NCBI GenBank assembly: GCA_015065935.1
Contig: SVPI01000004.1
Coordinates: 32,930 to 96,929 of the forward strand
Direction: 5' to 3'
DNA length: 64,000 nt
From: Oscillospiraceae bacterium
Lineage (GTDB): Bacteria; Bacillota; Clostridia; Oscillospirales; Acutalibacteraceae
The notes under the pieces were generated by a model that made no database searches, was not told the origin of the DNA, and saw only the letters and a program-made list of their open reading frames with translations. Position 1 is the stretch's first letter. Every line of letters begins with the position of its first letter. Made by a program: the position numbers and the translations under genes. This document shows, piece by piece, positions 25,373-32,752 of the stretch.

Positions 25373-26317
25373 TTAAAGGGAATTAACCAGCGCCCCAAAG
25401 GTGGCAAAGTCCTCTTCCCTTACTATTTTAATGTTATTTATACTGCTTTCAATAAAGTTTATTTCGTATCCTAAATTATGCATAAGCATTGTGCAGCAGG
25501 ATTCACTTAAAGGGTGCCCTTCCCTTTTCGCCTTGGCAAACACGCCGCTTATAACCGACAGGCGGTGGGCTTCGGGAGACTGCATTGCCACAACCGAATC
25601 GCGGTTAATATATTTCGCACCATTTTCTGATATTTGAAACTGCACATAATCATCCATTAAATGCCCAATGGTGGCACTACCCTTTTCGTTGCACTCCTTT
25701 AACAGCCGTGAAATCATTTCCCCTGTAACCATTGGTCTTGTGGCTTCTTGTACCACAACAATATCATTTAATGAATAGGCATTCTTTATATTTTCTAAGG
25801 CATTTTGCAGTGACTGAATACCGCTAATACCATTTGGAACAAGGGCTTTAAGTTTGGTAATTTCGTACTGTTCGGCATAGGCGGTTACAATGTTTTCCCA
25901 GCCCTTAAGGCACACAATATAAATATCATCAATAAGTGGATGATTTTGATATGCCTCCATACAATAAACAATTATAGGCTTACCGTTAACGTTGACAAAT
26001 TGGCTCGGTATGTTTTGTTTGTTTCTGCCCGATTTTCCGCCTGCTAAAATAATTACAATGTTTTTGTTTCGTTTTTGGGAGATAGCAGCACTCTCAAAAG
26101 TAATTGATTTTGGAGAGGTGTATCCCATTATCAGCTCCTCAACGGTGGTATCCAGCACTGTTGCAAATTTTTGTAGTTTCTTATGGGAAACATCATTTTC
26201 CCCCGATTCAATTTTTGCAATGGTGGAACGGGTTTTGTATCCGAGCGCATCAGCCAGCTCCTGCTGGGACATTCTCATTTCATATCTACGCTTTTTAATG
26301 TTTGCACCAACCGACAT
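25373..26317 (-). CDS. XRE-type HTH fused to an IspD/TarI-like nucleotidyltransferase
   Basis: Residues about 4-63 form an XRE/Cro helix-turn-helix (IKKRRYEMRMSQQELADALG, then RSTIAKIESGENDVS). After a linker, residues 86-314 align by motif with the CTP transferase fold of IspD and TarI (VIILAGG, then VNGKPIIVYCMEAYQ). The active site is altered. In the loop GGKSGRNKQNIPSQF, Arg98 is kept but the usual catalytic Lys of PKQ is Ser105. The HDAARP motif reads QEATRP, with Glu191 for Asp, while the later NNIKIV keeps its Lys. I infer a DNA-binding regulator with a ligand-sensing, perhaps inactive, transferase domain; an active variant enzyme is possible. It is divergent from the LicC/transporter genes. 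Confidence 0.8.
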   Translation of the reverse strand: MSVGANIKKRRYEMRMSQQELADALGYKTRSTIAKIESGENDVSHKKLQKFATVLDTTVEELIMGYTSPKSITFESAAISQKRNKNIVIILAGGKSGRNKQNIPSQFVNVNGKPIIVYCMEAYQNHPLIDDIYIVCLKGWENIVTAYAEQYEITKLKALVPNGISGIQSLQNALENIKNAYSLNDIVVVQEATRPMVTGEMISRLLKECNEKGSATIGHLMDDYVQFQISENGAKYINRDSVVAMQSPEAHRLSVISGVFAKAKREGHPLSESCCTMLMHNLGYEINFIESSINNIKIVREEDFATFGALVNSL

Positions 26318-26345
26318 AAAATACCTCCAAAAATACGTTATGTAT

Positions 26346-26374
26346 ATTATAAATCAACAACAAGTGATTTTCAA
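26346..26374 (-). promoter_or_regulatory. Promoter of the HTH-nucleotidyltransferase gene
   Basis: On the minus strand, TTGAAA (26374-26369), 17 bp, TATAAT (26351-26346). The -35 box lies inside the 26362-26390 inverted repeat, so a protein bound there would block this promoter. Confidence 0.75.
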
Positions 26375-26390
26375 GGGCTAAAAATCACTT
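26362..26390. promoter_or_regulatory. Candidate operator: 10-bp inverted repeat between divergent promoters
   Basis: AAGTGATTTT (26362-26371) and AAAATCACTT (26381-26390) are perfect inverted copies separated by 9 bp, a fit for a dimeric XRE regulator. A further half-site, GTGATTTT (26417-26424), sits in the spacer of the plus-strand promoter. I infer these are bound by the adjacent HTH protein, giving autoregulation and control of the LicC/transporter pair. Confidence 0.65.
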
Positions 26391-26404
26391 TACTTCTCAT
26401 TTTG

Positions 26405-26432
26405 TTGACTTTTTGGTGATTTTATGTATAAT
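26405..26432 (+). promoter_or_regulatory. Promoter of the LicC-like/transporter operon
   Basis: TTGACT (26405-26410), 16 bp, TATAAT (26427-26432). The spacer carries a copy of the operator half-site GTGATTTT. AAAGGAG lies about 8 bases before the gene's ATG at 26487. Confidence 0.78.
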
Positions 26433-26486
26433 GATTAAGGCAATAAATGTATTCTATATATTATATTAATTAAAGGAGTTCTAATT

Positions 26487-27224
26487 ATGAAAGCAGTTAT
26501 TTTTAACTCTGGCCTTGGAAATCGTATGGGTGATTTCACAAAAAACAATCACAAATCAATGGCAAAGCTTAAAAATGGCGAGACCATTTTTCACCGCCAA
26601 ATCCGTCTTTTAAGCCTGGAAGGAATTAAGGACTTTTTGGTTACCACCGGTCCTTTTGAGGAGCAGCTTAAAGGCGAAGCCGCCGATTTCCCCGAGCTTA
26701 ACTTTACCTTTGTTCGCAACGATATTTATGATAAAACAAACTACATTTATTCAATGTATCTTGCACGCGAGCATATGAATGATGACCTTATTTTTCTCCA
26801 TGGTGACCTTGTTTTCAACCGCAAGCTTGTTCGCGATGTTTTAAACTGTGAGGATAAAAACACCGCCACCGTTAACTTTAAAAAGGCTCTTCCCGAAAAG
26901 GATTTCAAGGGCAGAGTTAAGGATGGCAAGGTAATAGAAGTTTCAATTAAGATTTTCGATGAGGACTGCTTTGCATTCCAGCCCTTCTACAAAATGGAAA
27001 AGGCAACCGCCTCTGCCTGGATTGGCAAGGTTGTTGAATTTATCCACAAGGGCGAGGATAAATGCTATGCCGAAAATGCTCTTAATGAAATCTTCCCTGC
27101 CCTTAATGTTCGCGCATTTTCTTATGAGAACTACTACATCGATGAAATCGACAATCTTGATGACTATAACCGCGTAACCGCAGAAATTCTGCCCTTTGAT
27201 GAAGCAGATGCTAAAATATTTTAA
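26487..27224 (+). CDS. LicC-like CTP:phosphocholine (or phosphonate) cytidylyltransferase
   Basis: Predicted to join CTP with a small phosphate or phosphonate (phosphocholine, phosphoethanolamine or 2-aminoethylphosphonate) to give a CDP donor. The 245 residues match the LicC/PntC group of sugar-phosphate nucleotidyltransferases, with the signature loop NSGLGNRMGDFTKNNHKSMA (residues 7-26, Lys at 23) and the metal-binding LHGDLVFN. DEIDNLDDYNRV near the C-terminus is the second acidic site. No LicA-type choline kinase or LicB transporter is present. Instead the next gene encodes an organophosphate antiporter, and two LicD transferases lie in the convergent operon. Confidence 0.82.
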   Translation: MKAVIFNSGLGNRMGDFTKNNHKSMAKLKNGETIFHRQIRLLSLEGIKDFLVTTGPFEEQLKGEAADFPELNFTFVRNDIYDKTNYIYSMYLAREHMNDDLIFLHGDLVFNRKLVRDVLNCEDKNTATVNFKKALPEKDFKGRVKDGKVIEVSIKIFDEDCFAFQPFYKMEKATASAWIGKVVEFIHKGEDKCYAENALNEIFPALNVRAFSYENYYIDEIDNLDDYNRVTAEILPFDEADAKIF

Positions 27225-27240
27225 TTAAGGTGGAGCGATA

Positions 27241-28539
27241 ATGGAAACCAAAAAAACTTACGGTTACAACAGCGCCGATTTTAAGAAGTTCTTAAAATAT
27301 GCTTGGCTTATGCTGCTGAGCTTCGGCTTTACCTATCTTTTCTTTTATAACGGTAGACAAAACATTAACCTTGTTTTGCCCCTTATGAAACAGGAATTCC
27401 AGTCTGATTTAGGCACCCTTGGCGTTGTTTCTTCGGCACTTTTCTGGAGCTATGCATTCGGTCAGCTTGTTAGTGGCAGGCTCGGTTCCTTCTTCGGCTA
27501 TAAAAAGCTGATGATTTTCGGTGTTGCCGCCTCTGCCGTGCTTAATGTTCTTATTTCCTTCCAGCAAAGTCTTGTAGTAATTGCCATTCTTTGGGGACTT
27601 AACGGCTTTTTCCAGGCAATGGTTTGGTCCAACGGCGTTGGCGTTATAAACAAGTGGTGGCCAAAGGAAAAGCGCGGCTTTGCCTCGGGTCTTGCTACTG
27701 CTTTTTCGGGTGTTGCACAGGCTGTTACCTATTTAACGGTTAACTGGTGCCTTATTCTAAACCCCGAATGGAGCTGGCGTGCAGGCTTCCGCTTCCCCAT
27801 TATTCCAATGGTTCTTATTCTCATTGTTTTCATTCTTTTCTTTAAAGAAAAGCCTGAGGATGTTGGTCTTAAACCCTTTGAGGAGCCCGATAAGGAGCTT
27901 GCCTCAAACGATGCCGCTTTAGAAGCAGAAATTGCCAAGAAGGGCTTCCTTTATCCCTATAAGCTTTTATTCAGCGAGCCTAAGGTTATTCTTTTCTGCC
28001 TTATTTCAGCCATTGCAGGCATTGGCAGATACGGCCTTCTCACCTGGATACCCACCTATTTCACCGAGGAACTGGGGCTTACCCTTAAGGATGATATGTT
28101 CACATATATCGTGCTACCCTTAGGTCAGGCCTGTGCAATGTTTGTTTTTCCCTTTATCACCGATAAAATTTTCAAGGGGAAACGCGAGCCTATGCTTATT
28201 CTAGCCTCCATCGTTGCATTTTTGGGTATGATTTGCTTCCCCTTCTTTAAAACACAAATTCCCGCAACAATTATGCTTTTTGTTGTAGGCGTGTTCAGTA
28301 TGGTAACAGGTGTTATTTGGGCAATTGCCGGCGATATGGGTGGCAAGGCACTCTCCTCTACAGTTGTTGGTGTGCTGGACTGGGCAGTTTATATGGGCGC
28401 CGCCATTCAGGCATCTGTGTTTGGATTTGTTAAGGATAGCTTTGGCTGGCCCGCCATATTTATCACCATCGGCTGTCTTTACATCATTTTGCTGGTACTC
28501 ACCCTTTTCGCAAGAAAAATGAAAATGAAAAAGCTTTAA
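27241..28539 (+). CDS. MFS organophosphate:phosphate antiporter (GlpT/UhpT family)
   Basis: Predicted inner-membrane importer of a phosphorylated small molecule in exchange for phosphate. The 432 residues have 12 membrane segments and the OPA-family signature in LNGFFQAMVWSNGVGVINKW (residues about 120-139) followed by WPKEKRGFASG; YNGRQNINLVLPLMKQEF near the N-terminus contains the substrate-region Arg typical of GlpT. The substrate is not predictable. Cotranscription with the LicC-like gene (16-bp gap) suggests it delivers an already phosphorylated cytidylyltransferase substrate. It converges with the glycan operon at a shared terminator. Confidence 0.85.
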   Translation: METKKTYGYNSADFKKFLKYAWLMLLSFGFTYLFFYNGRQNINLVLPLMKQEFQSDLGTLGVVSSALFWSYAFGQLVSGRLGSFFGYKKLMIFGVAASAVLNVLISFQQSLVVIAILWGLNGFFQAMVWSNGVGVINKWWPKEKRGFASGLATAFSGVAQAVTYLTVNWCLILNPEWSWRAGFRFPIIPMVLILIVFILFFKEKPEDVGLKPFEEPDKELASNDAALEAEIAKKGFLYPYKLLFSEPKVILFCLISAIAGIGRYGLLTWIPTYFTEELGLTLKDDMFTYIVLPLGQACAMFVFPFITDKIFKGKREPMLILASIVAFLGMICFPFFKTQIPATIMLFVVGVFSMVTGVIWAIAGDMGGKALSSTVVGVLDWAVYMGAAIQASVFGFVKDSFGWPAIFITIGCLYIILLVLTLFARKMKMKKL

Positions 28540-28553
28540 TAATTAGACAACAT

Positions 28554-28586
28554 AAAAACACGAGAGATTAAATCTCTCGTGTTTTT
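28554..28586. terminator. Bidirectional terminator between transporter and glycan operon
   Basis: AAAAACACGAGAGA and TCTCTCGTGTTTTT form a perfect stem around TTAAA, with T-runs on both sides. It closes both converging transcripts; the fusion gene's stop codon begins right at its edge. Confidence 0.92.
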
Positions 28587-29933
28587 TTATTTTATCATTA
28601 TTGTATCTTTACCTGAGTAGTAATCCTCAATAACCGTTGTAATTGCTTCGGAAACCTTTTCGCCTATGTAATTATCGGTATTGCCTGTTTGAATTGCCTT
28701 GCAGAAATTAACCAGCTCATACCTTATGCCTTCGCCATCAAGCTGATAGAAATAACGCCTATTATCGGCAGGGTTTTCATAGCGTATTTCAAAATAGTCG
28801 GTTTTCCACCAAGGGGCCGGAACATAAACATAACCCTTTGTGCCCGAAATTACAAGACTGCCTTCCGATTTAACACCCTTGCCCACCTTAACCGAGGCTA
28901 CGGCACCATCATAAATGAAATCAATTTTTGTAAAGGCATCAAAGCGATACTTTTCATCAATAACACGGGTAACAGTTTTCTTATCACAATATTCCGTGCC
29001 GAGAATTTGGAAAACAGGCAGAAGGGCGGTAGGTCCCCAAGCACAAATACTGTTCCAGATTTTGGAATAATCAGGATTGCTTGCCTCGTTTAAATCGCGC
29101 ATACTTGTACAGGTTGCATCAATAGAGGTTACCTCACCGATTTTTCCGCTTTTCACAAGCAGCATTAAACGGTTATATGCCGTTGAAAACGCCGTTTTAA
29201 CGGTTTCCATAAGAACAAGGCCCTTTTCCCTTGCCAACGCAAAAAGCTCGGTGCACTGCGTTTTTTCAAGGGCTATTGGTGACTCGCACAAAACATGCTT
29301 ACCATTTTCCAGTGCCTTTTTAATATGTTCGTAATGCTTTTCCGGGTGCGAAAAAACATAAACCGCATCACACGCATTTAGCAGTTCATCATAGTCTTTC
29401 GTGGTGGCAATACCCTGATTTTTTGTGGCGGCGCCGATTTCATCATCAAGGGTGCAAACAGTAGCAACCTCAAGACCGTTAACAAAGCTGCTTTCATTAA
29501 TGTGCTTTAAAACAAGCAGACCCTCGCCCACAATTCCAAGCTTTATGCTTCGCTTTTCGCTTCTAAGCTCTGAGCTGGAAACACCCTGGGTTCGGTCAAG
29601 ATAAACTACCTTGCAGTACTCATTAAGATAATCGAAGGTGCCGACCCAATCAGAGCCAACGGTGAAAATATCAATGCCGTATCGCTTGATATCATCAATT
29701 TTTTGACCTTCGTATTCCTCTATAATAATCTCATCGGCAATTCCTGTTGCCTTAATGGCCTCAACCCTTTCCATAAGGGTCTGCTGAACATTTATTTTGC
29801 CGCGGGTTTTATCAAAATCATCGGCAGTTACACCAACAATAAGATAATCACCCAAAGCCTTTGCGCGTTCAAGCAGTCTGATATGGCCATAGTGAAGCAG
29901 GTCATAGGTGCCGTATGTTATAACCTTTACCAT
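28587..29933 (-). CDS. Fusion: TagD-type cytidylyltransferase with Gfo/Idh/MocA oxidoreductase
   Basis: Residues 1-125 are a glycerol-3-phosphate-cytidylyltransferase-like domain, with GTYDLLHYGHI (8-18, the HxGH nucleotide loop) and RTQGVSSSELR (114-124, equivalent to RTEGIST in TagD). From about residue 130 a Rossmann domain starts (KLGIVGEGLL), continues with HPEKHYEHIKKALENGKHVL and CESPIALEK (in place of the usual EKP motif), and ends in a beta-sheet Gfo/Idh/MocA C-terminal domain. It may reduce or oxidise a small phosphorylated polyol or amino-alcohol and activate it with CTP in one polypeptide. Its ATG overlaps the stop of the aminotransferase gene, so they are coupled. Last gene of the glycan operon. 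Confidence 0.83.
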   Translation of the reverse strand: MVKVITYGTYDLLHYGHIRLLERAKALGDYLIVGVTADDFDKTRGKINVQQTLMERVEAIKATGIADEIIIEEYEGQKIDDIKRYGIDIFTVGSDWVGTFDYLNEYCKVVYLDRTQGVSSSELRSEKRSIKLGIVGEGLLVLKHINESSFVNGLEVATVCTLDDEIGAATKNQGIATTKDYDELLNACDAVYVFSHPEKHYEHIKKALENGKHVLCESPIALEKTQCTELFALAREKGLVLMETVKTAFSTAYNRLMLLVKSGKIGEVTSIDATCTSMRDLNEASNPDYSKIWNSICAWGPTALLPVFQILGTEYCDKKTVTRVIDEKYRFDAFTKIDFIYDGAVASVKVGKGVKSEGSLVISGTKGYVYVPAPWWKTDYFEIRYENPADNRRYFYQLDGEGIRYELVNFCKAIQTGNTDNYIGEKVSEAITTVIEDYYSGKDTIMIK

Positions 29934-31006
29934 TATAAAAGTCCTCTTTTTTGCATATCTTTAAGGGCTGAAATCAGTGTGTCGTTATCCTCAAAGGTGA
30001 GGGCACCAATGTGTCCCACGCGGAAAATCTCATCCACAAGGGCGCCGCCGTTGGGGCACACCCAAATTCCGTATTCATCCTTTAAAACTGTAAAAATGCT
30101 GTAAGCGCCCACATTTTTGGGATGCAGGGGGGTTACTGCATTTGAAAGCGATTCCGAAACAATTTCAAAGGGCAAATCCTTAATTTTTTCTCTGAAATCC
30201 TGTGCTAAAGCCGCAATTTTTGCAGTTTCGGCTTTGGCGCCGCCCGCCTTTTCAATGGCTTTAAGCCTTGCATTGATTTGAAGCAGGGTCCCTACGGCAG
30301 GTGTAAACGGAGTTTGACCGCGCTCGCCGTTTTTAAGTGCCGATTTTAAATCAAGATACAAACAGCCGCTGTTATAAGAGCTAAGTCTGCTTACAGCCTT
30401 GCCCGATAAAACAATAACCGAAACACCGGGAGGGCAAGCAAGGGCTTTTTGGGAGCCTGTAATCATAACATCAACGCCCCACTCGGCCATTTTAAATTCA
30501 TCTGCCAAAAAGGAGCTTATGGCATCAACTATGAGGAAAATGCCGTTACGATGGCAAAAATCGCTAATAAGGTCCATATCATAGTGAACACCTGTGGAGG
30601 TTTCGTGAACATTCACAATAAATGCAGTGTAGCCCTTGTTTTCAAAGGGAGCCAGCATTTCCTTTGTAAGCTTTTTGCCCGCTTCAAGTTTAATTTGTGT
30701 GTTGTTAATTTTATGAATATCACAAATTTCCACAAATCGCTGACCGAAGCTGCCGCCGTTCACAATAATGGCTTTGTCGCGCTCATCTAAAAGATTTATA
30801 ACAGCCGCCTCCATTGAAGCGGTTCCTGAGCCTGTCATAAAAGCAACGCGGGCATCCTCCCCTGCCTTTGCAAATTGAAGCATAAGGCGCTCATTTTCCA
30901 GCATTACGGCAGAAAACTCGGGGGTTCTGAAATAGGGCACCTGCTGTGCACCAATTTCTCTAACAACCTCGTCAGCCTGTACAGGACCCACAGTAAAATT
31001 TAACAT
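29933..31006 (-). CDS. Class V PLP aminotransferase (serine-pyruvate/AEP transaminase-like)
   Basis: PLP-dependent aminotransferase. The 357 residues include [12 protein letters not shown] at the start, [18 protein letters not shown] (the PLP phosphate loop), [22 protein letters not shown] (Asp to the ring nitrogen) and [18 protein letters not shown], where Lys is the Schiff-base residue. Small-molecule partners in this family are alanine-glyoxylate, serine-pyruvate and 2-aminoethylphosphonate. Here the operon context suggests amination of a keto precursor of a glycan substituent, in step with the coupled cytidylyltransferase/oxidoreductase fusion. No PEP mutase is present, so a phosphonate pathway is not complete in this window. 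Confidence 0.82.
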   Translation of the reverse strand: MLNFTVGPVQADEVVREIGAQQVPYFRTPEFSAVMLENERLMLQFAKAGEDARVAFMTGSGTASMEAAVINLLDERDKAIIVNGGSFGQRFVEICDIHKINNTQIKLEAGKKLTKEMLAPFENKGYTAFIVNVHETSTGVHYDMDLISDFCHRNGIFLIVDAISSFLADEFKMAEWGVDVMITGSQKALACPPGVSVIVLSGKAVSRLSSYNSGCLYLDLKSALKNGERGQTPFTPAVGTLLQINARLKAIEKAGGAKAETAKIAALAQDFREKIKDLPFEIVSESLSNAVTPLHPKNVGAYSIFTVLKDEYGIWVCPNGGALVDEIFRVGHIGALTFEDNDTLISALKDMQKRGLL

Positions 31007-31061
31007 AATTCATTCCTCTTTTGTTAGGGCTGTTTGTTTGAATGAGCCCTTGAGTTGTTTT

Positions 31062-31898
31062 TTAAAAGCTGTAATCACTAACCGGCGAATGGGGGTCTCT
31101 GTCCTTTTCATCGGGCAGGGTCATATAATCGCCATAAATATACTTAAGGTTTTCATCGTAATCTTTAGTCCCGAAAAGTTTTATACCCTCAAAATCATAT
31201 TCGCAAAGCTCGGTCATCCATTTTTTAGGAATGGCATACCTTGTTTTCAGGCTATTCTTTTGATAAAGCTTTCCAACCGATGTAAAGAAAAAGCATCTGA
31301 CACGGTTAGGGCTGTCATTACGGCTTTTGTTTGTCATTTTATCAAATCTTTTATAAACGGTTGAGGGTTTAATTTTAGAAAGATGCCTGTAAATAAACCT
31401 TCTAAACCTGTTTTTATCGGTAACCTTGCCAACCTCAGACCACAAAACCTTTCTAAGGCAGAAGCAATAAAAATCATTAAATATTTGACCGATAACCGAT
31501 TTCGGAACATCATCCATTGGGAAAATATCAATAAAAACACCGGTTTTGCACTTAAGATGCTCCTGACCGGCACGAATAAACCTTGTACCTGTGCGGCGAA
31601 GTTTTGCATAGCCCCAGCGGTACTCCGGGTCATTAATATGGTCCTGGAAATAGCAAATCTTTTCATCCAGCAAATGAGCAACTTTTCTGAATTTTTCAAA
31701 ATCCTCACGAAGCATTGCTATATCGGCATCATCATCCCAAGGAATATATCCCTTGTGGCGAACAGCGCCAAGTAGCGTTCCGCAAAAAATAGTGTATCTG
31801 ATATTGTTTTCACGGCAAACCCTGTCAAATTCTTTAAGCATATCCAGCTGTAAAAGCTGCATTCGCCTGAACTCTTCACCTTTAATTACTTTAACCAT
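31062..31898 (-). CDS. LicD-family phosphotransferase
   Basis: LicD proteins transfer phosphocholine or similar phospho-groups from a CDP donor to sugars of a surface polymer (nucleotidyltransferase fold shared with fukutin). The 278 residues have the LicD signature FCGTLLGAVRHKGYIPWDDD with DADIAML (residues about 38-63), including the catalytic acidic triad, and a C-terminal PKKWMTELCEYDFEG. I start at ATG 31898, with AAGGAG about 11 bases upstream; an upstream GTG directly abuts that site. It is 15 bp downstream of a second LicD gene. Confidence 0.88.
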   Translation of the reverse strand: MVKVIKGEEFRRMQLLQLDMLKEFDRVCRENNIRYTIFCGTLLGAVRHKGYIPWDDDADIAMLREDFEKFRKVAHLLDEKICYFQDHINDPEYRWGYAKLRRTGTRFIRAGQEHLKCKTGVFIDIFPMDDVPKSVIGQIFNDFYCFCLRKVLWSEVGKVTDKNRFRRFIYRHLSKIKPSTVYKRFDKMTNKSRNDSPNRVRCFFFTSVGKLYQKNSLKTRYAIPKKWMTELCEYDFEGIKLFGTKDYDENLKYIYGDYMTLPDEKDRDPHSPVSDYSF

Positions 31899-31913
31899 TG
31901 AAGCAAACACTCC

Positions 31914-32750
31914 TTATTTGAAAAACTCTTCTTTTTTATAAAGCCTGTAGCTGTGGCTGGGTGTTCTTTTATCCTCAGGAGGAAGCTGCATATAATCCCC
32001 ATAGGAGGCACGCAAAACCGCATCATACTCCTTTGGAACCTTTACCATCATATCATTAAGGGGAAGGAATGTAAACTCATCATACCATTCCCTTTTCCTT
32101 GATACCATTGAAAAATCCCAGGACAGGGAGTTAAGCAAAGCGCTGTCCTCAAAGGAGAAGGTATCGTGGAGGCTATCCAGCTTTTTCATAAAGAAATTTC
32201 GACCCAAAAGCTTTGCAACAACATACAAGGGGAACTTTACAATTGTTCTTACAATTCCCTTTGGCGATTTTTTAAACTTTCCGTCATTAATAAGGAAAAT
32301 AAAGGTTTCATACATTTTTTGTCTTTTCCTTAAAGGATGACCTGCGGGCACCTGCTCATCTCCTGCACCATCGTAGCAGTAAACATCAATAAATAGCCCC
32401 ATTCCGCCATCGGGGTAATCATCTGATTCAAGTCTATAACGGGTGTCGCAAAAACGCCACAGAGCAAAGGGATAATTCTCAGAGTTTTCCCAGCCCATAA
32501 ATTTGTAAGGAAGCAATGCCTGTTCGTTTTCCAGACAGTATTTTTTAAATTTATCATAATCGGGGCGACGCATAATAACATCGGTGTCATCATCCCACGG
32601 AATAAATCCCTTATGCCTTACAACGCCAAGGAGAGAGCCGTAGGCCATAAAATAATTTATACCGATTTCATCACAAATTTCGGCAAGTTTTTTTAAAAGC
32701 CCCATTGTATCGTGATGAATTTCACTTAGGGTCATGGGTTTATTTTCCAT
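31914..32750 (-). CDS. LicD-family phosphotransferase (second copy)
   Basis: 278 residues with the LicD signature MAYGSLLGVVRHKGFIPWDD then DTDVIMRRPDYDKF (about 35-68), and a C-terminal PPEDKRTPSHSY block shared with other members. It is clearly diverged from the neighbouring LicD copy, so the two probably modify different sugar positions, as licD1/licD2 do in pneumococcus (an analogy, not shown here). GGAGAG precedes the ATG. It starts 2 bp after the Wzx stop. Confidence 0.9.
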   Translation of the reverse strand: MENKPMTLSEIHHDTMGLLKKLAEICDEIGINYFMAYGSLLGVVRHKGFIPWDDDTDVIMRRPDYDKFKKYCLENEQALLPYKFMGWENSENYPFALWRFCDTRYRLESDDYPDGGMGLFIDVYCYDGAGDEQVPAGHPLRKRQKMYETFIFLINDGKFKKSPKGIVRTIVKFPLYVVAKLLGRNFFMKKLDSLHDTFSFEDSALLNSLSWDFSMVSRKREWYDEFTFLPLNDMMVKVPKEYDAVLRASYGDYMQLPPEDKRTPSHSYRLYKKEEFFK

Positions 32751-32752
32751 TA

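Noticed and set aside
25373..26317. Annotation as plain IspD of the MEP isoprenoid pathway
   Set aside because: The N-terminal HTH, the replaced catalytic Lys and Asp, and the location beside LicC/transporter genes do not fit a housekeeping IspD.
28587..29933. Wall teichoic acid locus because of the TagD-like domain
   Set aside because: No TagO/TagA/TagB/TagF-type polymerase or TagGH exporter is present; the domain is fused to an oxidoreductase and sits in a Wzx/Wzy operon.
26487..31006. Complete phosphonate (2-aminoethylphosphonate) biosynthesis cluster
   Set aside because: LicC/PntC-like and AEP-transaminase-like genes are present, but no PEP mutase or phosphonopyruvate decarboxylase is found in the window.
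31026..31050. AGGGCT/AGCCCT inverted repeat between the aminotransferase and LicD genes
   Set aside because: Only 6 bp with a 13-base loop and no adjacent T-run; too weak to call a terminator inside the operon.
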